From the NCBI GenBank assembly GCA_947178105.1, contig CAMWXD010000039.1:1-36902 (forward strand): 36,902 nucleotides of DNA. The letters run 5' to 3'. Below, in pieces: positions 26,226-34,702 of this stretch. The translations under genes were made by a program, and so were the position numbers. Within the stretch, counting starts at the first letter, position 1; each line of letters starts with the position of its first letter. Source of the DNA: an uncultured Eubacterium sp. Lineage in GTDB: Bacteria > Bacillota > Clostridia > Lachnospirales > Lachnospiraceae. The notes below the pieces were generated by a model. The model was not told where the DNA came from. It did not search any database and worked only from the letters and a program-made list of their open reading frames with translations.

Positions 26226-27728
26226 TTACAGGGCGATATTTGGCAGCGGGAAAAACCTGCCTGATAAGAGCAAATAAACTGCCGCAAATGTCAGCACGAT
26301 ATTAAATAGCTGTCCAACCACATACAGCACCAGCGGCTTTCCTCCCTGCATCTGCTCTTTGATCTCACGGAAGTTCGTATCCAGTCCGATACTGATAAAT
26401 GCAAGTACAAATGCCCAGTTTTTATACTGATCCAGCACACCATTAATGCCTGAAACAGCTTCGCTGCCTGCTAACGGCACCACTATAAAAGACGCGATCA
26501 GAGATGCTGCAAAAAATCCAATAATAAATTTCGGGAGCCGATACCAGATTTCTGCTGCTGTGATTTTATTTTCCCTGCTTCCATTCTTCTTTTCTACATG
26601 TGCTGTAAAGAAAACAGCGACTGCAAACGCAATAAACCCAATCAGGATATTCTGTATGGATTTTACAAGAACCGCAACCGTCTGTGCTGTCCCGCCAAGC
26701 GCAGTTCCGGCAACTGCTACTGCTCCGGTAGAGTCTACCGTGCCGCCGATCAGTGCGCCTCCCATTACTTCTCCAATCCCTGTCGCCCGGATCAGTACCG
26801 GTTCAAATACCATCATCAGAACCGTAAAAATAATGGAAATGGATACGGCAAGCGACAAATCTGTCTTTTTTGCCTTACTGGCAGCTCCTGTCGCGATCGC
26901 TGCACTGGTACCGCAGACGCTTGTTGCTGTCGCCATCGTAATGACCAGCGGCTTGTTATCGATATGCAGTACCCGCGTGCCAAAAAACCACATAAACAGA
27001 ATGACTACCGGCGTGACAATCCATGCAATCCCCAGTCCGTACAGCCCAAAGTTCACAATATTGGAGAACAATACGGAAAATCCCATGATCACAAGACCTG
27101 CTTTAATATAAAACTCTGTCTGCACAGCCGGACGCAGCCAGCCCGGAACACCTGCCGTATTCGCCACCAGAAGCCCAGCAGCCAATGCAAAAAATGCCCA
27201 TTCCAGGTATCGGTTCAGTGTATATTCCGCACTGATCAGACGTACCAGAACTGCCAGGAAAAAGATCCCGACAAATGCCGGAACATATTTGCTGAAACTA
27301 ATACCCTTTAATCTGTTTCCAATAGTAAAAAGCGCTCCCAGGACAACTGCCGTCAGTAGCAGATGCAGCCAAAACGACGGCGTCATCTGTTCTGCCAGGC
27401 TGATGCCATTTCCCCATGTTGAAAATTTTGCCGCACTGAAATCAAATGCACCTGTCAGTACGCTGACAGCCCCGGCTGCAATGATAAGAAATCCAATCCA
27501 TATAGCCAGCCAGTCTTCGTGTTTCCATAAATCACTCCACTGAAACCTTCCTGCCGAAATCTCCTGAGAAGCTTCTGCCGTCTGCTTTCCTGCTGAAACC
27601 TTTCGAGAAGTTCCTGTCCCCTGGCTTCCTCTTGAAATCCCCTGGGAAGCTCCTGCTGCCTGGCTTTCTCTTAAAATCCCTCTGGAAGCTCCTGCTGCCT
27701 GATTCCCTGCATGAACTCTGATACTCAT
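26226..27728 (-). CDS. yeiH: YeiH-family (UPF0324) putative sulfur-compound exporter with an N-terminal 13-residue repeat
   Basis: From residue about 66 the protein matches the YeiH/UPF0324 family, annotated as putative sulfate exporters. It starts WKHEDWLAIWIGFLIIAAG, has about ten membrane spans and contains the conserved TSVCGTSAAIAT and GGTVDSTGAVAVAGTALG segments. The first 60 residues are extra: four copies of a 13-residue unit such as ESQAAGASQGISR, rich in Ala, Gly, Ser and Gln and lacking a signal peptide. The start at 27728 has AAGGA upstream. Lying in a block with metY and cysteine-regulator genes, it may export sulfite, sulfide or a related anion. The transported substrate is not proven for the family. 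Confidence 0.82.
   Translation of the reverse strand: MSIRVHAGNQAAGASRGILRESQAAGASQGISRGSQGTGTSRKVSAGKQTAEASQEISAGRFQWSDLWKHEDWLAIWIGFLIIAAGAVSVLTGAFDFSAAKFSTWGNGISLAEQMTPSFWLHLLLTAVVLGALFTIGNRLKGISFSKYVPAFVGIFFLAVLVRLISAEYTLNRYLEWAFFALAAGLLVANTAGVPGWLRPAVQTEFYIKAGLVIMGFSVLFSNIVNFGLYGLGIAWIVTPVVILFMWFFGTRVLHIDNKPLVITMATATSVCGTSAAIATGAASKAKKTDLSLAVSISIIFTVLMMVFEPVLIRATGIGEVMGGALIGGTVDSTGAVAVAGTALGGTAQTVAVLVKSIQNILIGFIAFAVAVFFTAHVEKKNGSRENKITAAEIWYRLPKFIIGFFAASLIASFIVVPLAGSEAVSGINGVLDQYKNWAFVLAFISIGLDTNFREIKEQMQGGKPLVLYVVGQLFNIVLTFAAVYLLLSGRFFPLPNIAL
27544..27716 (-). repeat. 39-bp tandem repeats encoding the YeiH N-terminal extension
   Basis: About four diverged copies of a 39-bp unit, each encoding 13 residues (patterns GNQAAGASRGILR, ESQAAGASQGISR, GSQGTGTSRKVSA, GKQTAEASQEISA). 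The first two copies are closest at the DNA level. Being a multiple of three, copy-number change would keep the frame. Confidence 0.75.
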
Positions 27729-27905
27729 AATTTTTCCTTCTTTCCATACTGAATGTTATTGTTGTTATTGTTGATCCTGTATTACCAACAATCTGCCATC
27801 CCTCCGTCAGAAAGAAAAATGCGAAAATAAATTTTCATTGTATGCTACTTCCTGTTTCCTATCATATTTCATACAGCTCCATACTGTATCCAGCATTTCC
27901 GCTGT

Positions 27906-27964
27906 TTCAAATGCTGTGTCCAGCCTATGTCTGTCATTTTACCGCTTCAAATGCTGCATCCAGC
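27906..27964. repeat. Short direct repeat at the metY 3' end
   Basis: A 19-bp unit at 27946-27964 (the codons for the metY C-terminus) recurs at 27906-27924, 40 bp away, with two mismatches. The second copy lies just after the stop codon and looks like a local duplication of the gene end. Confidence 0.5.
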
Positions 27965-29238
27965 GCCGCGATCAGATCTTCCACCTTTTCAATACCGATC
28001 GAAAGGCGGATGGTATTCGGTTTGATTCCCTGTTCTAAAAGCTCTTCTTCCGTACACTGGCTATGTGTAGTTGTAGCCGGATGTATGACAAGCGATTTCA
28101 CATCTGCCACATTCGCCAGCAGTGAAAAGATCGCAAGATGGTCAATAAATTTCTGCGCTGTCTTTGCGTCACCTTTGATCTCAAAGGTAAAGATGGATCC
28201 CCCGCCATTCGGCAGATATTTTTTATACAACGCATGGCCAGGCTCATTTTCCAGTGACGGATGATGTACTGCCTCTACCTGCGGATGCCCTGCCAGATAA
28301 TCTACGATTTTAAGCGCATTGCTGACATGGCGTTCTACGCGCAGAGACAATGTTTCCAGCCCCTGCAGGAATAAAAATGCATGAAACGGCGAAAGCGTCG
28401 CGCCTGTATCACGCAGGATGACAGCACGGATATAAGTCACAAATGCTGCCGCCCCAACTGCATCTTGGAAAGATACACCATGATAGCTTGGATTTGCTTC
28501 TGATATCCATGGATATGTCCCAGCTGCCTTCCAGTCAAAGTTTCCGCTGTCAACAATTACTCCGCCGATTGCGGTGCCGTGTCCTCCGATAAACTTTGTT
28601 GCAGAATGTATGACAATATCAGCTCCATATTCGATCGGTCGTACCAGATACGGTGTTGCGAACGTAGAATCTACAACCAACGGAATCTTATGCTTATGTG
28701 CAAGTGCTGCAAGCGATTCCAGATCTGACAGATTTGAATTCGGATTTCCGAGAGTCTCGACGAATATCGCTTTTGTATTTTCCTGTATCGCTGCTTCAAA
28801 AGATCCCTCAATTTCCGGATCTACAAAAGTTGTTGTAATGTTATTTGTTAGAGGCAGTGTATGTGCCAGCAGGTTGTAAGTCCCTCCATAGATCGTCTTG
28901 GAAGCTACGATATGTTCGCCGGCTTTTGCCAGTGCCTGGAACGTATAGTCAATCGCTGCCGCACCGGAAGCTACCGCCAGTGCCGCAACCCCGCCCTCCA
29001 GAGAAGCGATGCGCTGCTCAAAAATATCTTCTGTCGGATTGGTCAGGCGCCCGTAGATATTTCCCGGATCCCTCAGGCCGAAGCGGTCGGCTGCGTGCTG
29101 CGAATCATGGAATACATAGGATGTGGTCGCATAGATCGGAACTGCCCTTGCATCTGTAACCGGATCCGCATTCTCCTGTCCGATATGTAATTGTTTTGTT
29201 TCAAATCCCCAGTTTTTAGAATCTTTAATATCCGCCAT
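27934..29238 (-). CDS. metY: O-acetylhomoserine sulfhydrylase / aminocarboxypropyltransferase
   Basis: A 434-aa PLP enzyme of the Cys/Met metabolism family. It begins GFETKQLHIGQENADPVTDARAVPIY and has RLTNPTEDIFEQRIASLEGG, VDSTFATPYLVRP and the PLP-lysine motif HSATKFIGGHGTAIGG. Length and N-terminus match MetY, which makes homocysteine (or cysteine, with O-acetylserine) from sulfide. In this genome fragment it may take over sulfide assimilation, since the only cysK trace here is a remnant. AGGAGG precedes the ATG. It has its own promoter with a LysR-type box, next to a lysR gene. Confidence 0.93.
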   Translation of the reverse strand: MADIKDSKNWGFETKQLHIGQENADPVTDARAVPIYATTSYVFHDSQHAADRFGLRDPGNIYGRLTNPTEDIFEQRIASLEGGVAALAVASGAAAIDYTFQALAKAGEHIVASKTIYGGTYNLLAHTLPLTNNITTTFVDPEIEGSFEAAIQENTKAIFVETLGNPNSNLSDLESLAALAHKHKIPLVVDSTFATPYLVRPIEYGADIVIHSATKFIGGHGTAIGGVIVDSGNFDWKAAGTYPWISEANPSYHGVSFQDAVGAAAFVTYIRAVILRDTGATLSPFHAFLFLQGLETLSLRVERHVSNALKIVDYLAGHPQVEAVHHPSLENEPGHALYKKYLPNGGGSIFTFEIKGDAKTAQKFIDHLAIFSLLANVADVKSLVIHPATTTHSQCTEEELLEQGIKPNTIRLSIGIEKVEDLIAALDAAFEAVK

Positions 29239-29268
29239 TTTATTTTCCTCCTGATTTCTTACGTTAGA

Positions 29269-29328
29269 TCATATTTTCTGATGCTGCTGCATTCGATTTC
29301 TGCTTAGAACAACTGCTAATTGATACAT
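29269..29328 (-). CDS. Possible 19-residue leader peptide upstream of metY
   Basis: ATG at 29328 has GGAGG 7 nt upstream and encodes MYQLAVVLSRNRMQQHQKI, then TGA, 30 nt before the metY start. It lies downstream of the predicted promoter, so it would be on the metY mRNA. It contains two Met codons but no Cys. A regulatory uORF is possible; no terminator/antiterminator pair is obvious. Confidence 0.35.
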   Translation of the reverse strand: MYQLAVVLSRNRMQQHQKI

Positions 29329-29358
29329 GTTTGTTTCCTCCGTTTAATTACTGTAATC

Positions 29359-29387
29359 ATATTAACATACTAGGTTTTTACTGTCTA
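29359..29387 (-). promoter_or_regulatory. metY promoter
   Basis: On the minus strand TAGACA (29382-29387), a 17-bp spacer and TAATAT (29359-29364). The predicted start of transcription is near 29352, giving a leader of about 114 nt. Confidence 0.6.
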
Positions 29388-29407
29388 ATATACAAAATAT
29401 ATATCTA

Positions 29408-29428
29408 GTTATAGGATAAATCTATAAC
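29408..29428. promoter_or_regulatory. LysR-type binding box upstream of metY
   Basis: GTTATAG and CTATAAC form a perfect inverted repeat with a 7-bp spacer, fitting the T-N11-A pattern (ATAG-N7-CTAT) of LysR-type regulators. Its centre is about 66 bp upstream of the predicted metY transcription start, the usual recognition-site position for LysR activators. The adjacent lysR gene is the natural candidate to bind it. Confidence 0.6.
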
Positions 29429-29522
29429 CGGGTATATGGTAAAGCATTCAATAATGCTCCAAATATTTCGCATCCGACTGCCGCTCCTGTGATCTGGATG
29501 AACAGTTGCCGATTTCATGCAC

Positions 29523-30440
29523 TTAAATTACAAGTATATCCTTCACCGCCTTCATATACCGCTCCCCCATCCTGCTTAAAATCGTATTCGTCCTGGTTAC
29601 ATACCCGATCTCCATGACGCTGTTCGGATTCTGCTCATCATCCTGATAAGGCACAGCAAGAAATCCGCTCCCGTTAAATTCTTCACATATCATCCCGGAA
29701 CAGAGCGTATACCCGTTCAGCCCTTCCATCAGATTCAGCATTGTAGCACGGTCATTGACCCGTATCACCTGCGAATACTCATTGGTAGATAATATTTCTT
29801 CTGCAAGATAAAAAGAGCTGTTATCCCCCTGTTCAAAGGACAGGCACGGATAATCCCCAAGCTGTGCGAAGCAGATAGATGCTTCCCCCGCCAATGGATG
29901 GTTCCTGCTGAGATATACATACGCACGGGCATCTAAAAGATGATGGAACGTAAGTCCCGCAGAACGCAGCAGCTTTCCCATGGACTTACGGTTAAAATCA
30001 CACAGATAAAGAATGCCGATCTCGCTTTTCATCGTACTGACATCACGGATCACTCCCATTGTTTTCGTCTCCCGGATAGCAAACTCATATCTGGACATGT
30101 CAAATTCCTTCGCCATATCTACAAAAGCTTTTACCGCAAAAGTATAATGCTGTGTCGATACGCCGAATTTTTTTTTGTAAGACCCTCCCTTTCCATACTT
30201 TTCCAAAACTCTTTCGTACTGGCTGTAGATCTGCTTAGCATATAGCAGAAACTCCGCCCCGTCACTGGTGAGCGCTGTCCCTCTGCCGCTTCGGTAAAAA
30301 AGGGTAATCCCCAGCTCCTTCTCCAGCTCTTTTACCGCACTGGTTAAAGACGGCTGAGACACGTATAACTGTTCCGCCGCCTTATTAAAAGATTTCGCTT
30401 CTGCAATTGTAATCATATAGTTCATCTGTGTTAATGTCAT
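29523..30440 (-). CDS. LysR-family transcriptional regulator, probable sulfur regulator
   Basis: The N-terminal winged HTH is typical: MTLTQMNYMITIAEAKSFNKAAEQLYVSQPSLTSAVKELEKELG. A substrate-binding-like domain follows, for 305 aa in total. I start at 30440, where GAGGGA lies 6 nt upstream, rather than 30467, which has no spaced ribosome site. It sits between the class II amidotransferase and metY, and a LysR box stands at the activator position of the metY promoter. Control of metY, perhaps in response to O-acetylserine or another sulfur precursor, is inferred from position. Confidence 0.87.
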   Translation of the reverse strand: MTLTQMNYMITIAEAKSFNKAAEQLYVSQPSLTSAVKELEKELGITLFYRSGRGTALTSDGAEFLLYAKQIYSQYERVLEKYGKGGSYKKKFGVSTQHYTFAVKAFVDMAKEFDMSRYEFAIRETKTMGVIRDVSTMKSEIGILYLCDFNRKSMGKLLRSAGLTFHHLLDARAYVYLSRNHPLAGEASICFAQLGDYPCLSFEQGDNSSFYLAEEILSTNEYSQVIRVNDRATMLNLMEGLNGYTLCSGMICEEFNGSGFLAVPYQDDEQNPNSVMEIGYVTRTNTILSRMGERYMKAVKDILVI

Positions 30441-30472
30441 CTTTTTTCCCTCATGCCCATAGTTCATCCCTT

Positions 30473-31246
30473 CTATAAAGCCGCGTAATCCAAAAACAGC
30501 AGCCGCATTTTTTCTTCGCTGTCAAAAAATTCATTTCCATGATCCGTGCCGGTATATACCAGCCTTCCATTCTGGTAAGCAAGCAATGTATTCATCGGAA
30601 CAGGTTCCCAGCCATCCCGGCCTAACGGCCTGGTGGAGATCACGACTTCCCCGCCTTTCCGGCACCGATAAAGGCTGCCCTTATAATTCGTATGGATATA
30701 AAATAATGCTCCATCATAAATCAGGAGATTCAGCTTATTTTCCGGCGATATCCGGCAGATGATTTCATCCAGCAGGCAGAAGCGCTCCTGCGGCACCAGC
30801 GTCCGTCCTCTTTGTATCTGCGCATCGTTGATACATTCTATCATATAGCAAAGGATCCGCTCGCTGTCTGTCTGCCCCTGCTGCATATGTACAAACGGCT
30901 CCAGCACCCTGCATTCAAATATTGTCCCATTATGTGCAAGCGTCCATGTACGGTCACTGTTATCACGCATGACAAAGGGATGCGTATTCTCATAGTCCAT
31001 ATTTCCCCGTGTCGCAAGCCGGATATGTGCGATCATTTTATCCGCTTCGATTCCTGCCCGCAGCCGCTGCCTTAAATAGCTGCTCTTGCAGGCATTTTCC
31101 GGCTGCTTCTCTAAAGATACCGCATTCCCATAAAAAAATGCCATTCCCCAGCCATGCGGATGATCAACAGCGTGGGAAAAAAATTCCCGCAGCAGGCCAT
31201 TCAAATTTATTTTTTCCCCAGAGCTTACGCAAAACAATTCACACAT
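30473..31246 (-). CDS. Class II glutamine amidotransferase (YafJ/EgtC-like)
   Basis: The protein begins MCELFCVSSGEK; Cys2 becomes the N-terminal nucleophile after Met removal. HPHGWGMAFFYG, MIAHIRLATRGN and LAHNGTIF are the Ntn-amidotransferase substrate-binding blocks seen in YafJ and EgtC. Length is 257 aa with no synthetase domain attached. EgtC hydrolyses a gamma-glutamyl bond in ergothioneine synthesis, so next to two glutamate-cysteine-ligase-type genes this enzyme may trim or transfer a gamma-glutamyl group. The start overlaps the upstream ligase gene by 22 nt, indicating coupling; AGGAAG is upstream. Substrate is inferred. Confidence 0.85.
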   Translation of the reverse strand: MCELFCVSSGEKINLNGLLREFFSHAVDHPHGWGMAFFYGNAVSLEKQPENACKSSYLRQRLRAGIEADKMIAHIRLATRGNMDYENTHPFVMRDNSDRTWTLAHNGTIFECRVLEPFVHMQQGQTDSERILCYMIECINDAQIQRGRTLVPQERFCLLDEIICRISPENKLNLLIYDGALFYIHTNYKGSLYRCRKGGEVVISTRPLGRDGWEPVPMNTLLAYQNGRLVYTGTDHGNEFFDSEEKMRLLFLDYAAL

Positions 31247-32514
31247 TTTTCTTCCTGTCTTTCCTTTGCCAGTTCCAATCCTTTTTTCACATAATCATTG
31301 CCAAAACGTTTCCGAATCTTCCATGCATACCGGTGTTGTGCATCTGTAAATTTACGGTGTTCAAACTCTAAAACATCCTGCACCAAAATCCCAAGCCTCT
31401 GATAAAAATCCATCATCCGTTCGATCACTCTTGCCGCTGCATCAGCGGCAGGATAAGCCGCTCCGTCCGGGGCAAGAATCCGCACCGTTTTAAGGTCATA
31501 ACGGGCAGCATTTTTAAAATTCTGGACAGCCTGTATCTGATCCTTCTGCGTGAAAGGTTCTTCCGGCGTAGCTGACAGCCACGCCATCAGAAGCTGCGCA
31601 AATAAAATATCTTTTTCTTCTATACCAGTTTCCGTCAGCGGATTTAAGTCAAACATGCGAAGCTCGATATGATTGACGCCGCATGTCCGCAGTGTGTCAA
31701 GGTCATTTTCTCCTTTTGGCTTTAAACGGATCGGATAATACAGTTCCGAAGGCGCCCGCAGCAGCCCTTTCTCCACATATTTCTGAATACCGGCTGCATA
31801 TGCCTCCAGGCTCTCATAGTGAAAGACCGGTGAAAATTCATTCCAGTAACCGAGTTCACTGCACCGTACGGAAGCCATTCCGGTAAATACATCCCTGCCA
31901 TAGATTCCTTTTTCCACAAAAGAACTGTCCATCACCGGGCTTGCCGCTGTCACTGCCGTCAGGATCCATCCATACGCTGCCATTCGCTTTGCCAGGTTCA
32001 GATACAGCCGGTTTTTATATTCTGTGTAATCCGTGTATTCCTGCAGGCGAAAGTCCGTCTTCAGCAATTCCTCGCTGAACGAGAAGTTCACATGAATCCC
32101 TGAAAAGGCCATCCGGTATCGGCCATACTTCAATGACAGATAGTCCCTGTACAGCTTCTTGGATACATGCGCCCCTCCAAAGACAGCCACTGGTATGTCC
32201 TTTTCATTTTTAATATACGGCGGGTTTGAAAACGGCCAGAGATATTCTTTCTGCGGAAGCGCCTGCAGCTTTTTATAAATACGCTGGTTGTGAAACTCCA
32301 GTTCTTCAACCGCAGCCCTGGCACTGTCATGTACCGAAGTATTGATCTCCGTCTGGTTTTCGCAGAAATCCTTTACGATATGCATATCATCCGGGAAAGG
32401 ATGCGGGGTGTGGGATAATGTTCCGTCAGAAAGAACCCGCAGGCTTTCTTTCTCCAGGCCAAAGCATCCATCCAGTATATGCCTTTTTATGTATTCATTT
32501 TCTATCTGCAGCAT
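31225..32514 (-). CDS. gshA: Glutamate-cysteine ligase, GshA type
   Basis: The sequence FGLEKESLRV, FCENQTEINTSVHDSARAAVEEL, FGGAHVSKK, MAFSGIHVNFSF and NHIELRMFDLNPL matches the GshA (type 1) ligase and the N-terminal half of bifunctional GshF. The enzyme joins Glu through its gamma-carboxyl to Cys using ATP. At 429 aa it lacks the ATP-grasp domain of GshF, and no separate gshB is seen, so the product may stop at gamma-glutamylcysteine or be passed to another enzyme. AGGAG lies 6 nt before the ATG. It lies between a GCS2-type gene and a class II amidotransferase. Confidence 0.88.
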   Translation of the reverse strand: MLQIENEYIKRHILDGCFGLEKESLRVLSDGTLSHTPHPFPDDMHIVKDFCENQTEINTSVHDSARAAVEELEFHNQRIYKKLQALPQKEYLWPFSNPPYIKNEKDIPVAVFGGAHVSKKLYRDYLSLKYGRYRMAFSGIHVNFSFSEELLKTDFRLQEYTDYTEYKNRLYLNLAKRMAAYGWILTAVTAASPVMDSSFVEKGIYGRDVFTGMASVRCSELGYWNEFSPVFHYESLEAYAAGIQKYVEKGLLRAPSELYYPIRLKPKGENDLDTLRTCGVNHIELRMFDLNPLTETGIEEKDILFAQLLMAWLSATPEEPFTQKDQIQAVQNFKNAARYDLKTVRILAPDGAAYPAADAAARVIERMMDFYQRLGILVQDVLEFEHRKFTDAQHRYAWKIRKRFGNDYVKKGLELAKERQEEKCVNCFA

Positions 32515-32589
32515 TTCAGACTCCTATCCTGCACTTTTCATATCTTTATTTTTATCGATGATTGCAACGAGCTACGCTTTTACAGAGGC

Positions 32590-33981
32590 TTATAGGCTTC
32601 CATATTCTTCAATATAATCCTCAATTATTTTCCCTCGCTGAATTCCCTCCGCCATTTCCCTTGCCGGGCTCAAAAGCCGTTCCGCCCTTCTATACAATGG
32701 TTCTATCAGCCTCTCTTCCCCATATCCGCGCCGATGCAGGCCGTCTTTCGCCAGATCCAGGATTTTCAGGAGCAATCCAGACACCTTGTTCCAGTCAAAG
32801 TTATCTGGAAGGTCCCTTTTTACAAACATGCGCCGCAGTTCCGAAGCATTATAGCCTCTATGGTAGGCCGTATGATCCTGTTCCAGTATTTCTGTCAGCT
32901 TGTGCAGGTTTTCCATCAACCCGGCATGAAATGCCCCGGCTGCCATGATCTCTCTGACCGGCTGCTCACAGACGCTCCGAAACTCCACCGTTCCGCGGAA
33001 AGTCAGGTCTTCAAATTTAAAAGAACGCAGATAAGACAGGTCCGACAGTTCCGGATGTATGGTGACCTGCCGGTATCCTTTGCCGTCAAAATATTCTCCT
33101 TCGATTTGGTCAGAAGAAAAATAATCTGTAAGCGGAATCGGATGGAAGTTGACATATTTTCCATCCCTTTCCACGCAATACAGGCTCATGCTCCGAATAT
33201 ATAGCAGGATCTCGTCTATCGATTCAAATTCCAGTCCGTACATATCCACGTTATGGCGGTTCAGGCCCTGAAGGCTGTTCCTCCAGAAGTTATCCCGGCT
33301 GCATAAAATCTCCTGCTCCTTTCCCCATGGTGAATTTGCAAAAATCAATGCCTTAAACGGCTCCAGCTTCGTAAACGTATTCAGCGTCTCTGTCAGATCC
33401 TGCTCCTCCACATCCATCTGGATCTGGCTCGCACAGGAAAACAATCCGAAATTCGGGTGATGGTGGAATAGAATCTGCCTCCCATAATTTCTGTAAGAGG
33501 ACAGATGGTGCAGCAGCATACGGTATCTCTCGCTCGCTACCGGCTCATTCCGGTTCACGGCATAATGCGGATTAATTCCCATCCCTGTCAGCGTATGGCT
33601 ATAGCTGCCAAGCAGTTTTTTTGTAAAGGAATAATATGACGCAAACCGCTCATACAGCACGTTCAGATCTTTTTCCGCTCCCAGCGAAAATTCCAGCGTA
33701 TTATAACTACAGTCAAAAGATATCCCGTCTCTGGTCTTTTCATCTGAGGCAGTATAAATAAATCCGTCATCATCCCGGACGATGTTCCCAAAAGAAAACT
33801 CCCGCACAAATGCTTCAGTTACTTCATGTACGGCTCCAAAATCCACCGGCATATTTTTCCGGTTTACGATCGGAAGTTCAAATTCCACTCCTGCCAGTTT
33901 TGTCCGCTTCCTTTTGGTTGGCATAATATACCGCTCATAAATTGCTTCTTCGGCAAGGCCAAGCGCTGTACAATTCATCAT
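32590..33981 (-). CDS. GCS2-type glutamate-cysteine-ligase-family protein
   Basis: A 463-aa protein resembling the GCS2 branch (carboxylate-amine ligases, plant-type GCL, EgtA). It has KLAGVEFELPIVNRKNMPVDF near the N-terminus, SYNTLEFSLGAEKDL, GMGINPHYAVNRNEPV, ILFHHHPNFGLFSCASQIQMDV and FRGTVEFRSVCEQPVREIM. This branch forms gamma-glutamyl or related amide bonds with ATP. It differs from the GshA-type ligase encoded next, so the locus has two distinct members of the superfamily. AAAGGAG stands 5 nt before the double ATG. It follows cymR after about 80 nt and is probably co-transcribed. The amine acceptor is unknown. Confidence 0.75.
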   Translation of the reverse strand: MMNCTALGLAEEAIYERYIMPTKRKRTKLAGVEFELPIVNRKNMPVDFGAVHEVTEAFVREFSFGNIVRDDDGFIYTASDEKTRDGISFDCSYNTLEFSLGAEKDLNVLYERFASYYSFTKKLLGSYSHTLTGMGINPHYAVNRNEPVASERYRMLLHHLSSYRNYGRQILFHHHPNFGLFSCASQIQMDVEEQDLTETLNTFTKLEPFKALIFANSPWGKEQEILCSRDNFWRNSLQGLNRHNVDMYGLEFESIDEILLYIRSMSLYCVERDGKYVNFHPIPLTDYFSSDQIEGEYFDGKGYRQVTIHPELSDLSYLRSFKFEDLTFRGTVEFRSVCEQPVREIMAAGAFHAGLMENLHKLTEILEQDHTAYHRGYNASELRRMFVKRDLPDNFDWNKVSGLLLKILDLAKDGLHRRGYGEERLIEPLYRRAERLLSPAREMAEGIQRGKIIEDYIEEYGSL

Positions 33982-34062
33982 TCAGACTCCTTTATTCATG
34001 TGGCAGCACTTCCTTTGTGTTACTGTCCGCACCCAGACTTTGCATATGCTGCCCCCTGTTTT

Positions 34063-34509
34063 TTAAATGTAATACATATCTTGTGTACCTTTTCTGTTAT
34101 TTTCTGAACATTCCACAAGATTTTTAAGGGTCATGGTATTCAAAAACCGTTCCATCAGATCATTGATCGGTTCAATGATCGCAGTCTGGACGGCTAAAGC
34201 TTCGGATTCCCCATTCCCGCCGTCCCTGCATTCCTCCGCTTCCAGAAAATAGCTTCCATCCAGCGCCAGAATAATATCCGCGACCTTGATACTGCCAGGA
34301 TCCTTTACGAGCAAATAGCCGCCCTGTCTTCCCCGAATGCTCCGTAAGATCCCGGCTTTGCGGAGCGCTGCAAATATCTGTTCCAGATACTTGATAGAAA
34401 TACCATTCCTCCTTGCAATATCATTTAGCTGCATATAAGTACAATCTGTATTCTGTGCAAGGTCGATCAACGCCCGTATTCCATATCTGCTCCGCTTTGA
34501 AAAATTCAT
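34063..34509 (-). CDS. cymR: Rrf2-family regulator, CymR-like
   Basis: The 148-aa protein starts MNFSKRSRYGIRALIDLAQN and has a winged HTH with ISIKYLEQIFAALRKAGILRSIRGRQGGYLL, the Rrf2 wing. The C-terminal residues (QDMYYI) resemble the YMFYI end of CymR, the master repressor of cysteine metabolism in Firmicutes. It lacks the three clustered Cys of IscR. I start at 34509 with AGGAG just upstream; longer in-frame starts would run into the cysK remnant. In Bacillus and Staphylococcus CymR works with CysK as a sensor; here only a cysK fragment lies directly upstream. The inverted repeat at 34818-34836 is a likely binding site. Confidence 0.83.
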   Translation of the reverse strand: MNFSKRSRYGIRALIDLAQNTDCTYMQLNDIARRNGISIKYLEQIFAALRKAGILRSIRGRQGGYLLVKDPGSIKVADIILALDGSYFLEAEECRDGGNGESEALAVQTAIIEPINDLMERFLNTMTLKNLVECSENNRKGTQDMYYI

Positions 34510-34537
34510 TTCTCCTGCCCTTTTCATCCTTACTGTC

Positions 34538-34702
34538 CTATTCCGTGAACAAAGGAGCGGAATAATACCTGTCTCCTGTATCCGGAAGGAGTGCCACAAT
34601 AACCTTTCCTTTGTTTTCCGGCCGCTTTGCAAGCTCAATAGCCGCATGAACCGCTGCACCGGATGAGATTCCTACCAAAATCCCTCCTTTTTTTGCGGCA
34701 GC
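34538..34702 (-). pseudogene. cysK: 3' remnant of cysK (O-acetylserine sulfhydrylase)
   Basis: In one minus-strand frame the sequence reads [20 protein letters not shown], then [20 protein letters not shown], then [13 protein letters not shown] and a stop at 34538. This is the conserved C-terminal end of CysK (GISSGAA, PDTGxRYxS). Upstream of about 34702 the CysK match ends and no start codon exists in this frame, so some 80 percent of the gene is missing. It overlaps, in another frame, the Cys-rich small ORF. The likely history is a deletion fusing the gene's leader to its 3' end. Confidence 0.8.

Noticed and set aside
25552..26277. A 241-codon plus-strand open frame across the serpin start and the small membrane protein
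   Set aside because: No recognisable motif, no ribosome site, and it covers two minus-strand genes and their intergenic region.
26446..27311. Long plus-strand frames opposite the YeiH transporter
   Set aside because: They mirror the transporter coding sequence and show no protein family features.
29443..29458. AGCATT/AATGCT hairpin after lysR as a terminator
   Set aside because: Only six base pairs and no T run follows; not strong enough to list.
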